Shown in pieces: positions 7,365 to 16,723 of a stretch of 38,990 bases of DNA (positions are counted from its first letter, which is position 1; the number at the start of each line of letters is the position of its first letter). The DNA is taken from assembly GCA_028819215.1 (NCBI GenBank), contig JAPPMG010000071.1, positions 1 through 38,990 of the forward strand, written 5' to 3'. The notes beneath the pieces were generated by a model that was given only the letters and a program-made list of their open reading frames with translations, made no database searches and was not told the origin of the DNA. This DNA comes from Bryobacterales bacterium (GTDB lineage: Bacteria; Acidobacteriota; Terriglobia; Bryobacterales; UBA6623). A program made the position numbers and the translations under genes.

Positions 7365-8399
7365 GTGCGCCGCCAGCAGGTCCCGTCCGAAGTCCCCTTT
7401 GAATTCGCGCCAGACCGTGTGGCTGTGGTTGTTGCCGTTCTGCACGTTGTCGTACTCGATCAGGAATTCCGGGGACTGGATGCGGTAGTAGTCCCCGCCG
7501 CCGGGCTCGATCGAGCCGGCCCACGCGAAGAACAGCTGATCCCTTGGCGTTTCCCGCACTCTCTTCATCCGCGCTTCGGCCTGCTCCGCAGGCAGCGAGA
7601 CCGCATACTGATCGGCTGTCGCCAGCAACATTTCGTACTGTTCCTGGCTGAGCTCGGACGCCGCCAAGCCTTGGGGTTCGTTCTCTAGCTCGGCCCGGGT
7701 GTCGGCGGTTGTCAGGATGTCCCGATAAGCCTTTTCCGCCACCAATGCCTTCTTCTTGAGGGCATCGCCCAGGGACGTCATGAGCTTGCGGGCGGTGTCC
7801 TCCCGCGCTCCCAGCGGGCGGACTCCCTTGCGCGGACCATCCTTGACCACGTGCGGGTTCGCGCCGAGGAACTCCGGCGCGGTCGAGACCAGCTTGCCAT
7901 CCTGCATGAGAAAGTGCAGCGAGACATGGTGGCCCTCGAAGCGCCAAGCCCAGTTGCCATCCTTCGATGGCTCGCCGAAGACGCTGACGTGATATATGTT
8001 CACATCGCGGCGACCGGTGTTGTCGTTCTCCCGGATCCTCAGGACTTCTTCCAGGCTCATGATCGTCTTCACAGATACGAACCCCGCCCGTGACAGCGAC
8101 GCCGCCAGCAGCGCATCGGCCAGCGAGCGCTGTTCTGGGCTCATGTCCTTGTAAGTCACGCCATTGCGCCCGTAGCCGCGCTGGCCGACGAAGCTGTTGT
8201 CCGGCACGTAGTGCCAGCGCTCGTAGTCAGGATTGTCGAGCTTGAACTTGGCTGACGCAATCTGGTTGCTATTCAGCGAGGCAAGCCACGCCTTGGCGGC
8301 TGACACCATCAGATCTTCGGTGGTTGCGTGATAGGCGATAGCGGCCAGCCCTAGGCCAAGGGTCAGGGCGGCAGCACGGAAGCAAACGGCGCGGCGCAT
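7311..8399 (-). CDS. DUF3500 family exported protein
   Basis: The 362-residue protein starts with a signal peptide (MRRAVCFRAAALTLGLGLAAIA, cleavage near residue 22-24) followed by a helical segment and then the DUF3500 domain over nearly the whole length. Recognisable family features are WHYVPD...GLTYKDM-like text (here WHYVPDNSFVGQRGYGRNGV), NIYHVSVFGEPSKDGNWAWRFEGHHVSLHF, and QLFFAWAGSIEPGGGDYYRIQ near the C-terminus. The HHxSLHF and HYQLDDHG histidines could bind a metal, but the biochemical role of the family is unknown. Length is normal for the family. ATG at 8399 precedes the signal directly. It stands alone, with divergent Gld-type genes behind a 300 nt gap. A decayed copy of its 3' end lies at 3421-3559. 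Confidence 0.88.
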   Translation of the reverse strand: MRRAVCFRAAALTLGLGLAAIAYHATTEDLMVSAAKAWLASLNSNQIASAKFKLDNPDYERWHYVPDNSFVGQRGYGRNGVTYKDMSPEQRSLADALLAASLSRAGFVSVKTIMSLEEVLRIRENDNTGRRDVNIYHVSVFGEPSKDGNWAWRFEGHHVSLHFLMQDGKLVSTAPEFLGANPHVVKDGPRKGVRPLGAREDTARKLMTSLGDALKKKALVAEKAYRDILTTADTRAELENEPQGLAASELSQEQYEMLLATADQYAVSLPAEQAEARMKRVRETPRDQLFFAWAGSIEPGGGDYYRIQSPEFLIEYDNVQNGNNHSHTVWREFKGDFGRDLLAAHYQLDDHGLSLDRSVAAD

Positions 8400-8713
8400 G
8401 AGATGTCTCCTTAGGGGCGGTTGCTGTCAAGGTCGACTTGCAACTGCCCGGCACATTATAGCGACGATGAGCCCCGGAATAGACAACTGCTGTTCGCGGA
8501 CTTCAATCGCGCGGCGACACGACCCCTGCCGCGATGTGGCCCGAATTCGGCCGTTGCCGCACCGCTCGTCGGGATCAGGGCCTCCGGATTGACACTCGCG
8601 CTCCAGTCCCTTCAAAATAGAGTCAGAGTCGGTTGATTGGAAGAGGGCTAGGACCCTCCTCACGGCTCGACCGTTTGTGATCCCCGTATCGCTCCTTTCT
8701 TGAGCTCTTGTCC
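8400..8713. promoter_or_regulatory. Divergent intergenic region between DUF3500 gene and ABC operon
   Basis: About 310 nt with no coding signal. It must hold the promoters for both the DUF3500 gene (left) and the Gld-type ABC operon (right). I see no confident -35/-10 pair, no operator repeat and no riboswitch-like structure. TTCAAAATAGAGTC around 8612-8625 is an AT-richer patch that could be part of a promoter for the ABC operon. Confidence 0.3.
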
Positions 8714-9748
8714 ATGATTCAGGTTGAAGGCGTCACCAAGCGCTACGGACCCAAGACCGCAGTCTCGAACATCAGTTTCGAAGTCGAGCGCGGCGAGATC
8801 GTCGGCTTTCTCGGCCCGAACGGGGCCGGAAAGACCACGACCATGCGCATCTTGACGGGCTTTCTCCCGCCGACGCAAGGAACGGCGAGCGTCGCGGGCT
8901 TCGATGTCGGCAAGAGCCCGATCGAAGTGAAGCGGCGCATCGGGTACCTGCCCGAGTCTCCCCCGCTGTATCCCGAGATGGAGGTTGGCGACTACCTGCG
9001 CTTCGTGGCGGCCATCAAGCGCATCCCCAAGAAGGAGATTCCCCGGCGCGTCGACGCGGTCTTGGAGCGGACCGCCACCGGCGCGGTCCGCGACCTTCTC
9101 GTGGGCAAGCTGTCCAAGGGCTATCGGCAGCGCGTCGGTCTGGCGCAGGCGCTGATCCACGGACCAGAAGTCTTGGTGCTCGACGAGCCGACATCAGGCC
9201 TGGACCCCAAGCAGATTATCGAGGTGCGGGGCTTGATTCGATCTCTGGCCGGCGAGCACACGATCCTGCTCAGCACGCACATCCTGCCGGAAGTCGCCGG
9301 CACCTGCGGGCGAGTGATCATCATCAACGAAGGTCGGATCGAAGCCAGCGATACTCCCGAGAACCTCACATCGCAACTACAGGGCGCCAATTCCCTGTTG
9401 CTGGATATCGACGGTCCTGTTGAGGAGGTCCGGGAGCGGCTCGAACTCGACCTAGCCGTGCGCAAGGTGGTCGAGCACGAGGCCCGCGACGGCCGTATGG
9501 TGTGGCGCGTCGAGGCCGACAAGGACGAGAACCTTACCCGGCGGCTGGCGGAAGCGGTGGTCACCTCTGGCTGGGGGCTGTACGAGATGCAGTCGCTCGG
9601 GCTGAGCTTGGAGGACATCTTCCTCAAGCTGACCAGTGACGAATCGGCTGCCGTGCAAGCCGAGGAAGAGATGCCCGAGCCTGAGGCAGCTGAGTCGGAC
9701 ACGTCCGCCGGCGAGGGCTCTGAGAGCGGGGAGGGCGAGGACGAATGA
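8714..9748 (+). CDS. ABC transporter ATPase, GldA/NosF-like
   Basis: This is the ATPase subunit of an ABC-2 type membrane system. Numbered from the ATG at 8714: Walker A GPNGAGKT at 34-41, signature LSKGYRQ at 133-139, Walker B VLVLDEPTSGLDP from 153, and the switch histidine in LLSTHIL. A TTG two codons upstream (8708) is an alternative start; neither has a strong ribosome site. After the nucleotide-binding domain comes the usual C-terminal domain of gliding/copper-type ATPases, and then a 35-residue Glu/Ala/Ser-rich acidic tail that is not part of the family core. The stop overlaps the permease ATG by 4 nt (ATGA), so the two are translationally coupled. With the next three genes it forms a complete Gld-type module. 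Confidence 0.93.
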   Translation: MIQVEGVTKRYGPKTAVSNISFEVERGEIVGFLGPNGAGKTTTMRILTGFLPPTQGTASVAGFDVGKSPIEVKRRIGYLPESPPLYPEMEVGDYLRFVAAIKRIPKKEIPRRVDAVLERTATGAVRDLLVGKLSKGYRQRVGLAQALIHGPEVLVLDEPTSGLDPKQIIEVRGLIRSLAGEHTILLSTHILPEVAGTCGRVIIINEGRIEASDTPENLTSQLQGANSLLLDIDGPVEEVRERLELDLAVRKVVEHEARDGRMVWRVEADKDENLTRRLAEAVVTSGWGLYEMQSLGLSLEDIFLKLTSDESAAVQAEEEMPEPEAAESDTSAGEGSESGEGEDE

Positions 9749-10518
9749 GAAACATCTGGACTATCGCGATGCGCGAGTTCAAGGTGTACTTCACGTCACC
9801 GATCGCGTACATCGTGCTCGCCATGTTCTCCGTGGTGTTCGGCTACTTCTTCACCTCCGGCCTTGCGTTCTTCATGGACTACAGCGCCAGCGTGCAGGCT
9901 CAGGGCGGGGCCGGCGCTCCGCCGCTGAACGTCAACCAGTTCGTCATCGAGCCGTCGCTGGGGAACATGAGCATCGTGCTGCTGTTCTTGATGCCAATGA
10001 TCACGATGCGCCTGTTCGCCGAAGAACAGCGCAGCGGCACGATCGAGCTGTTGCTGACCTCCCCCCTGCAGGACTACCACATCATCTGCGGCAAGTGGCT
10101 CGGGGCATTGTTGCTGTACGCCTGCCTCTTGCTGGTGGCAGTGCTGAACATCTCGGTTCTGTTCCTATACACGACGCCGGACTGGAAGCCGCTGCTGGTC
10201 TCTCTCTTCGGGCTGCTGCTGATGGGCGGCTCGATGATCGCGATCGGCACGTTCATCTCGACGCTGACGCGCAACCAGATCGTAGCCGGCGCGCTGACGT
10301 TCGGCGTCCTGCTGTTGCTCTGGGTCCTGAACTGGATCAGTTCGTACGAGACTTCCACGTTCAGCCGGCTCTGCGAGTACCTCGCCATCTCGCCGCACTT
10401 CGAACAGTTCTCCAGGGGTGTCGTCGAACTCAAGGACCTGCTCTACTACATCAGCGCGATTTCCCTCGGACTCTTCCTCAGCAAGCGCTCTCTCGAAGCG
10501 CTGCGCTGGAAGGCTTAA
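9745..10518 (+). CDS. ABC-2 type permease, GldF-like
   Basis: A 257-residue inner-membrane protein with about six hydrophobic segments: IAYIVLAMFSVVFGYFF near the start, SIVLLFLMPMITM, LLLYACLLLVAVLNISVLF, a long LVSLFGLLLMGGSMIAIG pair, LTFGVLLLLWVLNWI and a final YYISAISLGLFL. The loop FAEEQRSGTIELLLTSPL is the strongly conserved coupling motif of GldF/NosY-type permeases that contacts the ATPase. A large periplasmic loop follows the first helix (about residues 45-75, Gly/Ala-rich). It overlaps the ATPase gene by 4 nt and is followed after 13 nt by the GldG-like gene, whose ribosome site starts in its stop codon region. Confidence 0.93.
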   Translation: MRNIWTIAMREFKVYFTSPIAYIVLAMFSVVFGYFFTSGLAFFMDYSASVQAQGGAGAPPLNVNQFVIEPSLGNMSIVLLFLMPMITMRLFAEEQRSGTIELLLTSPLQDYHIICGKWLGALLLYACLLLVAVLNISVLFLYTTPDWKPLLVSLFGLLLMGGSMIAIGTFISTLTRNQIVAGALTFGVLLLLWVLNWISSYETSTFSRLCEYLAISPHFEQFSRGVVELKDLLYYISAISLGLFLSKRSLEALRWKA

Positions 10519-10531
10519 GGAGTGCTCGGCA

Positions 10532-11983
10532 ATGGACTGGTTGCGTTCCAGACAGTTTAGATCGGGCGGCTATGCCGCCGTCTACACCTTGGTGTTCGTG
10601 GCTATCCTGGCGATGGCGAACTGGCTCGGGGTCCAGTACAACGAGACGTACGACGCGACCGAGCGCAAGCTCTACAGCCTGTCGGACCAGACGCACAAGA
10701 TCCTTGACAACCTCGAGCGCGACGTGACCATTTCCTACTTCGACCGCACGTCGCAGTTCACAGCTGCCCAAGACATGCTGCGTCGCTACGAGAATGCGTC
10801 GAGCCGTGTGTCTGTCGAGTACGTCGATCCCGACGAAGATCCGATCAAGACCGAGGCCATGAACGTCCGCACCTACGGGACGCTGATCTTGAACATTGAC
10901 GGCGTGCGGCACGAGGCCTCTTCGCTGAGCGAGCAGGACATCACCAACGCCATCATCACGGCCATCAAGGGCCAGGAGAAGACGGCCTGCGTCGTCACCG
11001 GCCACGGGGAGTCTTCCGGCGACGACATGGATCGCAACGGGCTTGCCAACGCCGTGTCGCGCATGGAGGACGCCAACTACGATCACCAACAGGCCAGCCT
11101 CACCGAAGGCGCGGTTCCCGAAGACTGCACCATCTTGGTCGTCGCGGGTCCCAGCACGGCCTATTTCGATCCTGAAGTTGCTGCAATTCGCGATTTCGTG
11201 GAAGGCGGCGGCAGGGCGCTGTTGCTACTCGGGCCGGTATTGCCCGACGAGCGCGGCCGTCGCGAGGAGCACAATCCGAAGCTGGTGGATCTGCTCGCGA
11301 GCTGGGGGATCGAGGCGAAGAACGACGTCGTCATCGACCAGTCTGCGATCGGCCAGCTGTTCGGGGGCGGCCCTTTCACGCCGCTCGTCAGCGAATATCA
11401 GTTCCATCCAATTGTCGAGCCCTTGGAGAACGTGGCGACCCTTTTCCCACGCGCCCGCAGCGTCGGGCAAGCGTCGGAGGTGCCTGACGGCTGGACGGTC
11501 GACGTGTTGTTCGAGAGCTCGGAGACGAGCTTTGCGACGTCGACACTGACGGCAGAGGCAGCCGGCTTCGCGCTGGGCCCGGAATCGAGCCAGACCGACG
11601 GTCCAATCGCTCTGGCCGTGGCGGCGACATACGATGTGCCTGAGGCCGGCCAAGAGGAGTCCGAACCGGCCGAGGCGGCCGGTGACTCCATCGAGCCAGC
11701 CGAGGACGAAGCCGAGCCGGAAGGTCGTGTCGTAGCAGTCGGCTCAGCCGGCTTCGCCAGCAACTACGGGCTGGCCCTGGGCGGCAACGACGACCTGCTG
11801 CTCAACATGCTGAACTGGCTGAGCTCGGACGAGGACCTGATTTCGGTCCGGCCCAAGGACCCGGAATCGACCGTGATCGAGATGACCGCCGCGGAGATGA
11901 GCCGCATCTTTTATGCCAGCTTGCTGCTGCTGCCTCTCATCATCATCGTGACGGGCGTCTGGACATGGTGGGGCCGCCGTTAG
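10532..11983 (+). CDS. GldG-like ABC auxiliary protein
   Basis: This 483-residue protein has an N-terminal membrane anchor (YAAVYTLVFVAILAMANWLG, about 16-35), a periplasmic GldG/ABC_transp_aux domain, and a C-terminal membrane helix (IFYASLLLLPLIIIVTGVW) followed by a basic end. Family marks are ERKLYSLSDQTHKIL, the VVTGHGESS loop, and the FVEGGGRALLLLGP beta-strand and turn resembling a glutamine-amidotransferase-like fold. The start at 10532 has AAGGAG nine bases upstream (10516-10521 region) and gives a proper anchor; a longer in-frame extension to 10418 runs inside the permease gene and is not credible. A 30-residue Glu/Pro/Ala-rich acidic insert lies near residues 370-400. Works with the preceding ATPase and permease. 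Confidence 0.9.
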   Translation: MDWLRSRQFRSGGYAAVYTLVFVAILAMANWLGVQYNETYDATERKLYSLSDQTHKILDNLERDVTISYFDRTSQFTAAQDMLRRYENASSRVSVEYVDPDEDPIKTEAMNVRTYGTLILNIDGVRHEASSLSEQDITNAIITAIKGQEKTACVVTGHGESSGDDMDRNGLANAVSRMEDANYDHQQASLTEGAVPEDCTILVVAGPSTAYFDPEVAAIRDFVEGGGRALLLLGPVLPDERGRREEHNPKLVDLLASWGIEAKNDVVIDQSAIGQLFGGGPFTPLVSEYQFHPIVEPLENVATLFPRARSVGQASEVPDGWTVDVLFESSETSFATSTLTAEAAGFALGPESSQTDGPIALAVAATYDVPEAGQEESEPAEAAGDSIEPAEDEAEPEGRVVAVGSAGFASNYGLALGGNDDLLLNMLNWLSSDEDLISVRPKDPESTVIEMTAAEMSRIFYASLLLLPLIIIVTGVWTWWGRR

Positions 11984-12034
11984 AGGAGAACTGCGAACTG
12001 TCTCAGCGTCGCTAGCGCCACGCGCATCGTAGCC

Positions 12035-13411
12035 ATGAAAGCGAACCCCCTTCTCGTAGCTGCTGTATTGCTGGCCCTGCTCGGCGGGGCGGTCTGGTAC
12101 ACGCGGGAGAATCCGCCCGCGGACGAGGATGCCGCGCCGAAAGTCGTCGATCTCGAAGAGGCCGAGATCCGCGAAGTCAGCCTGCTGCGCAAGGGCCAGG
12201 ATGTCATCACGGTGGTGCGCGGGGCAGACGACGAATGGGAATTCGGCGGCGGCCTGGAGATTCCGGCCGACCAGTCCGCGGTAGGCCAGCTCGTTTCCAG
12301 TCTGGCAAGCCTGAACGCGGAGAGAGTGGTCTCGGAGAGCGTGGTGGACTGGGGGCCCTACGAGCTGGCCGAGCCCGAACTGGCCGTGAGCTTCAAGCTC
12401 GCCGAGGGCGGCGGCGCGGTGCAATTCGGGCGAGACACCCCGACGGGCTCGGGCGTATTCGCCCGGCTGGAAGGCGACCCGCGTCTGTTCACCCTGTACA
12501 GCTACAACAAGACAACGTTCGAGAAGTCGCGATTCGACCTGCGCGACAAGCGCTTGCTGGACCTAGATGAGGATTCGATTTCCAGCGTCGCGGTTGCCGC
12601 AGGCGGACGCAAGTTGCGGTTCGAACGCGCCGACGGGAACTGGTCGATTGTCCTGCCATACCGGCTCAGGGCCGACGACTTCACGGTCAGCGATCTCGTG
12701 CGAGCGGTGAGGACGGCCGAAATGACCGAGGTCTTGAGCGATTCCGCCGAGGGTGCCGACTATTCGTTCCGCGCGCCGCTTGCGACAGTGTCTGTCACGG
12801 ACGACAGCGGCGAGCACGAGCTCACGGTGGCCAAGGACGGCGACACATACTATGCCGCGAGCAGCTCTCACAGCGGTGTGTTCGGCGTGAGCGCGACACT
12901 GTCCGAGAGCCTCGACAAGCCGCTCGAGGACTTCCGAAACAAGAAGTTGTTCGATTTCGGCTTCGCCGACCCGGAGCGGGTCGAGGTGCGGGCTGGCGAC
13001 AAGAACGTAGCCCTCGTGCGAGGCGAAGATGGCTGGTTGCTGGAATCGGACGGCAATCGCCAAGTGGATGGCGAACAGGCGCAGACTCTCTTGGACCGCC
13101 TGCGAAACCTGACGGCCACCGAGTTCCCCTCCGACGATGCGGATCGGCAGAGAGCCTTCGGGCTGGACTCGCCGGCGATCACAGCCTCGGTAACGGCGGC
13201 GGGCGAGGACGGCGCGGCCGAGACCGTGCTGGTCTCGAACACGGACCAGACATTGGTCTATGCGGCGCGGGCTGGCGAGCCGTCCACCTACCGGGTCGAA
13301 CAATCCGCCGGGCAGGACATCGAGCGCGCCGTGGAGGACATTCTGGCACCCCCGGAAGCGGAAGAGGCATCTCCCGAGGCGGATGCAGAGGCCGAGGAGT
13401 CCGAGAGCTAG
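12035..13411 (+). CDS. DUF4340 membrane-anchored protein
   Basis: A 458-residue protein with an N-terminal signal anchor ([18 protein letters not shown]) and repeated DUF4340 modules. Each has a VxxLxLxxxGxxxxxxRxxxG pattern, for example [39 protein letters not shown] and [19 protein letters not shown], each followed by a segment with (V/F)DL-type text. DUF4340 proteins regularly follow GldG genes and are presumed to be the periplasmic partner of the ABC module; no activity is known. The last 25 residues are an acidic Glu/Ala/Ser tail, like that of the ATPase. The 51 nt gap after the GldG gene contains no terminator that I can see, so it belongs to the same operon. Confidence 0.88.
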   Translation: MKANPLLVAAVLLALLGGAVWYTRENPPADEDAAPKVVDLEEAEIREVSLLRKGQDVITVVRGADDEWEFGGGLEIPADQSAVGQLVSSLASLNAERVVSESVVDWGPYELAEPELAVSFKLAEGGGAVQFGRDTPTGSGVFARLEGDPRLFTLYSYNKTTFEKSRFDLRDKRLLDLDEDSISSVAVAAGGRKLRFERADGNWSIVLPYRLRADDFTVSDLVRAVRTAEMTEVLSDSAEGADYSFRAPLATVSVTDDSGEHELTVAKDGDTYYAASSSHSGVFGVSATLSESLDKPLEDFRNKKLFDFGFADPERVEVRAGDKNVALVRGEDGWLLESDGNRQVDGEQAQTLLDRLRNLTATEFPSDDADRQRAFGLDSPAITASVTAAGEDGAAETVLVSNTDQTLVYAARAGEPSTYRVEQSAGQDIERAVEDILAPPEAEEASPEADAEAEESES

Positions 13412-13476
13412 CAGACCACGCGGCGCGCCGGCGTCACGGGCCGGCTTGGTGCCTGCCCGCTACCATGGGATTACGC

Positions 13477-13998
13477 ATGGACGAACTGCGTTCACTCATT
13501 CGCCAAGTGCCGGACTTTCCCAAGCCGGGCATCCTCTTCTACGACATCACTACGGCGTTGAAGGATCCCAAGGGCTTGGCCATGGTGGCTGACCAGCTCT
13601 GCAGATCCGCGGCCGGCCTCGCAGTCGATCTGGTCGCCGGTATCGAGTCCCGCGGATTCCTTTTCGGCCCGCAGCTTGCGCAGCGTCTCGGGACTGGATT
13701 CGCCCTGATGCGCAAACCCGGCAAGCTGCCGGCCGCCACCTCCAAGGTGAGCTACGCACTGGAATACGGCACCAACACGCTCGAAATCCACTCGGATGCC
13801 ATTCAGCGCGGGCAGCGGGTGCTGATCGTGGACGACCTGCTCGCCACCGGCGGCACGGCCGAGGCCGCGATCCAACTCGTGGAGGAGCTTGGCGGGACGG
13901 TGGCCGGCCTGTCGTTCGTCATCGAGCTGGACTTCCTCAACGGGCGTGACAAGCTCCGGGGGTACGAGGTTTCGTCCCTGCTGCACTACGACAGCTAG
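13477..13998 (+). CDS. apt: Adenine phosphoribosyltransferase
   Basis: Apt converts adenine and PRPP to AMP in purine salvage, in the cytoplasm. Visible are the N-terminal [19 protein letters not shown] characteristic of bacterial Apt, the [10 protein letters not shown] loop (55-64), RKPGKLP, and the PRPP-binding motif [13 protein letters not shown] (115-127). Length (173 residues) is normal. ATG at 13477 is preferred over the ATG 12 nt upstream because family members start at MDEL. It opens the housekeeping run; prs two genes on makes its substrate PRPP. Confidence 0.95.
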   Translation: MDELRSLIRQVPDFPKPGILFYDITTALKDPKGLAMVADQLCRSAAGLAVDLVAGIESRGFLFGPQLAQRLGTGFALMRKPGKLPAATSKVSYALEYGTNTLEIHSDAIQRGQRVLIVDDLLATGGTAEAAIQLVEELGGTVAGLSFVIELDFLNGRDKLRGYEVSSLLHYDS

Positions 13999-14016
13999 GA
14001 AGTGCGCTCCGGCCGC

Positions 14017-14976
14017 ATGGTGGACCCCACAGGCCTCCGACCGCAAGCATTGCGACTACGGGCCTACGCCAAGGTCAATCTGTTCTTGCGGGTACTCGGC
14101 AAGCGCCCGGACGGATTCCACGACATCCGGACACTGTTCCAGACCGTGAGCTTGAGCGATTCGCTCGGCGTGCGCCTGACGCCGGGCGGCCAGCCAGCGG
14201 TCAAGTTGACGTGCAGCCGGGAGGATCTGCAAGGCGAGGACAATCTGGCTTGGCGCGCCGCCGACCTGATGCTCAGGCGGACCGGCCTGGCGGCACAGAT
14301 CGAGATCACACTTGACAAGGCCATACCGTCTGGCGCTGGCTTGGGAGGCGGCTCCAGCGATGCGGCGGCCGTGATTCGCGCGGTCGCCTCCATGCTGCCT
14401 GCGCGACCGGGCGCTCAGGCTCTGCTCGAGGTCGCGGCCGAGCTCGGCAGCGACGTGCCGTTCTTCCTGCTCGGAGGCTCCGCCATCGGCACCGGTCGCG
14501 GCACCGAGCTGAAACCCTTGTCCGACTTGCGGCCGACAGCTCTGGCGATCGCGCAGCCCGGGGTTGAGGTCTCCACGGCGTGGGCGTACCGGGCCCTGGA
14601 GGAGCACCGCGCTGCATTGACACCAGACTCGGATACGGGTAAGATCGAAGGGTCCGACTTGAGTTGCAACACGCCCTCTGGCGGCCCGCTGCCGGGCAGC
14701 AGTGACGGCATGGTGAATGACTTCGAGTCGGTAGTATTCCGGCGGTACCCGCTGATCGCCGCTCTCAAGGAGCGGCTGCAGGCCTTGGGGGCGCAGCCAG
14801 CTCTGATGTCAGGCAGCGGATCCGCAGTTTTCGGGGTCTTTGAGTCTTATCAGTCTGCGAGACTAGTAGCGCGCACGCTGCGGGCCGAAGGGTTTGCGGC
14901 GTGGCCGGCGGAGTATGTGGACCGGGCAGCGAGCCGCGTGCCAGGCACACCCGACTTCGACTCCGCAAGGGGCTAG
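14017..14976 (+). CDS. ispE: 4-diphosphocytidyl-2-C-methyl-D-erythritol kinase
   Basis: IspE phosphorylates CDP-ME in the non-mevalonate isoprenoid pathway. The protein (319 residues) is a GHMP kinase: AYAKVNLFLRVLGKRPDGFH at the start, the glycine-rich ATP loop IPSGAGLGGGSSDAA (about 103-117), and the C-terminal LMSGSGSAVFGVF motif. ATG at 14017 has AGGAAG about 11 nt upstream; a GTG at 14002 is possible but sits too close to that site. Eighteen bases separate it from the apt stop. The central EEHRAALTPDSDTGKIEGSD loop is somewhat longer than in most relatives. Confidence 0.94.
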   Translation: MVDPTGLRPQALRLRAYAKVNLFLRVLGKRPDGFHDIRTLFQTVSLSDSLGVRLTPGGQPAVKLTCSREDLQGEDNLAWRAADLMLRRTGLAAQIEITLDKAIPSGAGLGGGSSDAAAVIRAVASMLPARPGAQALLEVAAELGSDVPFFLLGGSAIGTGRGTELKPLSDLRPTALAIAQPGVEVSTAWAYRALEEHRAALTPDSDTGKIEGSDLSCNTPSGGPLPGSSDGMVNDFESVVFRRYPLIAALKERLQALGAQPALMSGSGSAVFGVFESYQSARLVARTLRAEGFAAWPAEYVDRAASRVPGTPDFDSARG

Positions 14977-15027
14977 GCGGCGGCTAGCGCACGGCTCGAG
15001 AACACACATCGGTTGGGAGTTCGCACA

Positions 15028-15975
15028 GTGCCTACGGAATCGAGGTTGAAGGTCTTCGCCGGATCCGCCAACCAGGAATTGGCGGGCAACATCTGCGAGT
15101 GCCTAGGCATCCGTCCGGGCCAGTTGGCGCTGTCGCGCTTCACCGATGGCGAGATCCATGTCCAGATCGAAGAAAACGTCCGGGGCATGGATGTCTTCGT
15201 CGTTCAACCCACCTGCACCCCGGTGGACGAGCACTTGATGGAATTGCTGCTCTTGCTGGACGCCTTGCGGCGAGCTTCCGCCAAGCGGATAACGGCAGTG
15301 CTGCCGTACTACGGCTACTCGCGCCAGGACCGCAAGGACCGCCCGCGAGTGCCCATATCGGCGAAGGTGGTGGCCAACCTGCTTGTCGCCGCCGGCGCGG
15401 ACCGCCTGTTGACCCTGGACCTGCACGCAGCCCAGATCCAGGGCTTCTTCGACGTGCCGGTCGATCATCTCTACGGGCGGCCGGTGATCGTGGAATATTT
15501 GCGACAGCTGCACCTGCCGAGGCTCGCGGTGGTGTCCCCGGATGCGGGCGGAGTGGAGCGAGCGCGGGCGCTGGCTAAGCGCCTGACCGCGCCGTTGGCC
15601 ATCATCGACAAGCGTAGGGACAAGCCGGGCGTCTCCGAGGTCATGCATGTGATCGGGGATGTGCGGGATCGCACCTGCGTGATCGTCGATGACCTTGTCG
15701 ACACTGCCGGAACGCTGGTCAATGGCGTCAATGCCTTGCTGGACCAGGGTGCGGCCCAGGTGTACGCCGTCACGACGCATGCCGTGCTTTCCGGGCCAGC
15801 AGTGGATAGAATTAAGGAGTCGAAGCTTAAGGAACTGGCGGTCACCAACTCGATTCCCCTATCCGAGGAAGCCAAGGCGAGCGGCAGAATCCGGCAGTTG
15901 AACGTAGCGCCGCTGCTTGCGGCGGGCATCAACTCGATCCATAGCGAGTCTTCGATCAGCATGTTGTTCGGCTAG
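15028..15975 (+). CDS. prs: Ribose-phosphate pyrophosphokinase (PRPP synthetase)
   Basis: Prs makes PRPP from ribose 5-phosphate and ATP, feeding purine, pyrimidine, NAD, His and Trp synthesis. Diagnostic segments: ALSRFTDGEIHVQIEENVRG, VLPYYGYSRQDRKDRPR with the ATP-binding RQDRK, LTLDLHAAQIQGFFDVPVDH, the catalytic-loop KRRDKPGVSEV, and the PRPP loop VIVDDLVDTAGT. With the GTG at 15028 the protein has 315 residues, the normal length, and GGGAG lies eight bases upstream; a TTG at 15013 would overlap that ribosome site. The location after ispE and before rplY is conserved in acidobacteria and many other bacteria. Confidence 0.95.
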   Translation: MPTESRLKVFAGSANQELAGNICECLGIRPGQLALSRFTDGEIHVQIEENVRGMDVFVVQPTCTPVDEHLMELLLLLDALRRASAKRITAVLPYYGYSRQDRKDRPRVPISAKVVANLLVAAGADRLLTLDLHAAQIQGFFDVPVDHLYGRPVIVEYLRQLHLPRLAVVSPDAGGVERARALAKRLTAPLAIIDKRRDKPGVSEVMHVIGDVRDRTCVIVDDLVDTAGTLVNGVNALLDQGAAQVYAVTTHAVLSGPAVDRIKESKLKELAVTNSIPLSEEAKASGRIRQLNVAPLLAAGINSIHSESSISMLFG

Positions 15976-15984
15976 GGAATGACT

Positions 15985-16032
15985 GCGGGCTCTTGCGAGG
16001 CCCGCCCAGAATGTGGCCGCTGCCAAGGCGGC
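15985..16032 (+). promoter_or_regulatory. Two hairpins in the prs-rplY gap
   Basis: The 72 nt gap contains GCGGGC (15985-15990) pairing with GCCCGC (16000-16005), extended inward by CTC/GAG with one bulge, and then GCCGC (16016-16020) with GCGGC (16028-16032). The second sits just ahead of the rplY ribosome site. There is no T-run, so they look more like mRNA structures (processing, partial termination or L25 feedback) than a strong intrinsic terminator. Confidence 0.35.
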
Positions 16033-16047
16033 TAGGGAGCAGACGCG

Positions 16048-16674
16048 ATGCAGCAGCAGATTGAAATGGAAGTGGCGGTGCGCGAGGAGCGCGGCAAGAA
16101 CGCGGCGCGGCGGCTGCGCTTGACGGGCAACGTGCCCGCGACGGTGTACGGGCTGGGCAAGGCCCCCCGGGCGATCTCGGTCAACACCAAGGCGATGACC
16201 TCCGTGCTGAAGGAGCCGTCTGGCCACAACCGTGTCTTCAATATCACGTGCGACGGCGTGCAGGAGCATGCCATGGCCGTCGACTACCAGATCGATCCCG
16301 TGAAGCACTCGCTGCTACATGTCGACCTGCTGCGCGTGGACGTCAACAAGCCGGTCACTGTGTCTGTCCCGATCAAGGCTGTCGGCACGGCTTTCGGCGT
16401 CAAGACCGAGGGCGGCTTTGAGGAGATGGTCAGTCGGGAGGTCCGCATCGAGTGCCTGCCGCTGGACATTCCGGAGAGCCTTGACGTCGACGTCACCGAC
16501 CTGCACGTCGGCGAGGCGATCCGAGCCAAGGATCTGCCGGCCAGCGACAAGTGGACCCTGGCGGATTTCGAGCAGAAGGTGCTCGTGCATATCATGGCCT
16601 CGCGCGCCACCGGCGAACTGGAGGAGGAAGAGGCCGAGGAGGAAGAGACCGAGGCCGAGGAGCAGGCGGAGTAG
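16048..16674 (+). CDS. rplY: Ribosomal protein L25 (long TL5/CTC type)
   Basis: L25 binds 5S rRNA in the large subunit. This is the two-domain CTC form (208 residues): an N-terminal 5S-binding domain with KNAARRLRLTGNVPATVYG and a C-terminal beta domain with VDLLRVDVNKPVTVSVPIK and ESLDVDVTDLHVGEAIRAKD. The final 20 residues are nearly all Glu with some Ala and Thr, an acidic tail often seen in this form but pronounced here. GGGAG lies about eight nt upstream of the ATG. Together with pth, the order prs-rplY-pth is widely conserved. Confidence 0.95.
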   Translation: MQQQIEMEVAVREERGKNAARRLRLTGNVPATVYGLGKAPRAISVNTKAMTSVLKEPSGHNRVFNITCDGVQEHAMAVDYQIDPVKHSLLHVDLLRVDVNKPVTVSVPIKAVGTAFGVKTEGGFEEMVSREVRIECLPLDIPESLDVDVTDLHVGEAIRAKDLPASDKWTLADFEQKVLVHIMASRATGELEEEEAEEEETEAEEQAE

Positions 16675-16723
16675 CCGAGTGCCCTGCGGCCGCCGGTTGA
16701 TCCCTTGAGTTGCGGCAGAAGCC

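Noticed and set aside
10418..10531. Upstream extension of the GldG-like gene inside the permease gene
   Set aside because: It would precede the membrane anchor with Ser/Arg-rich text read out of frame from the permease; the ATG at 10532 has a good ribosome site.
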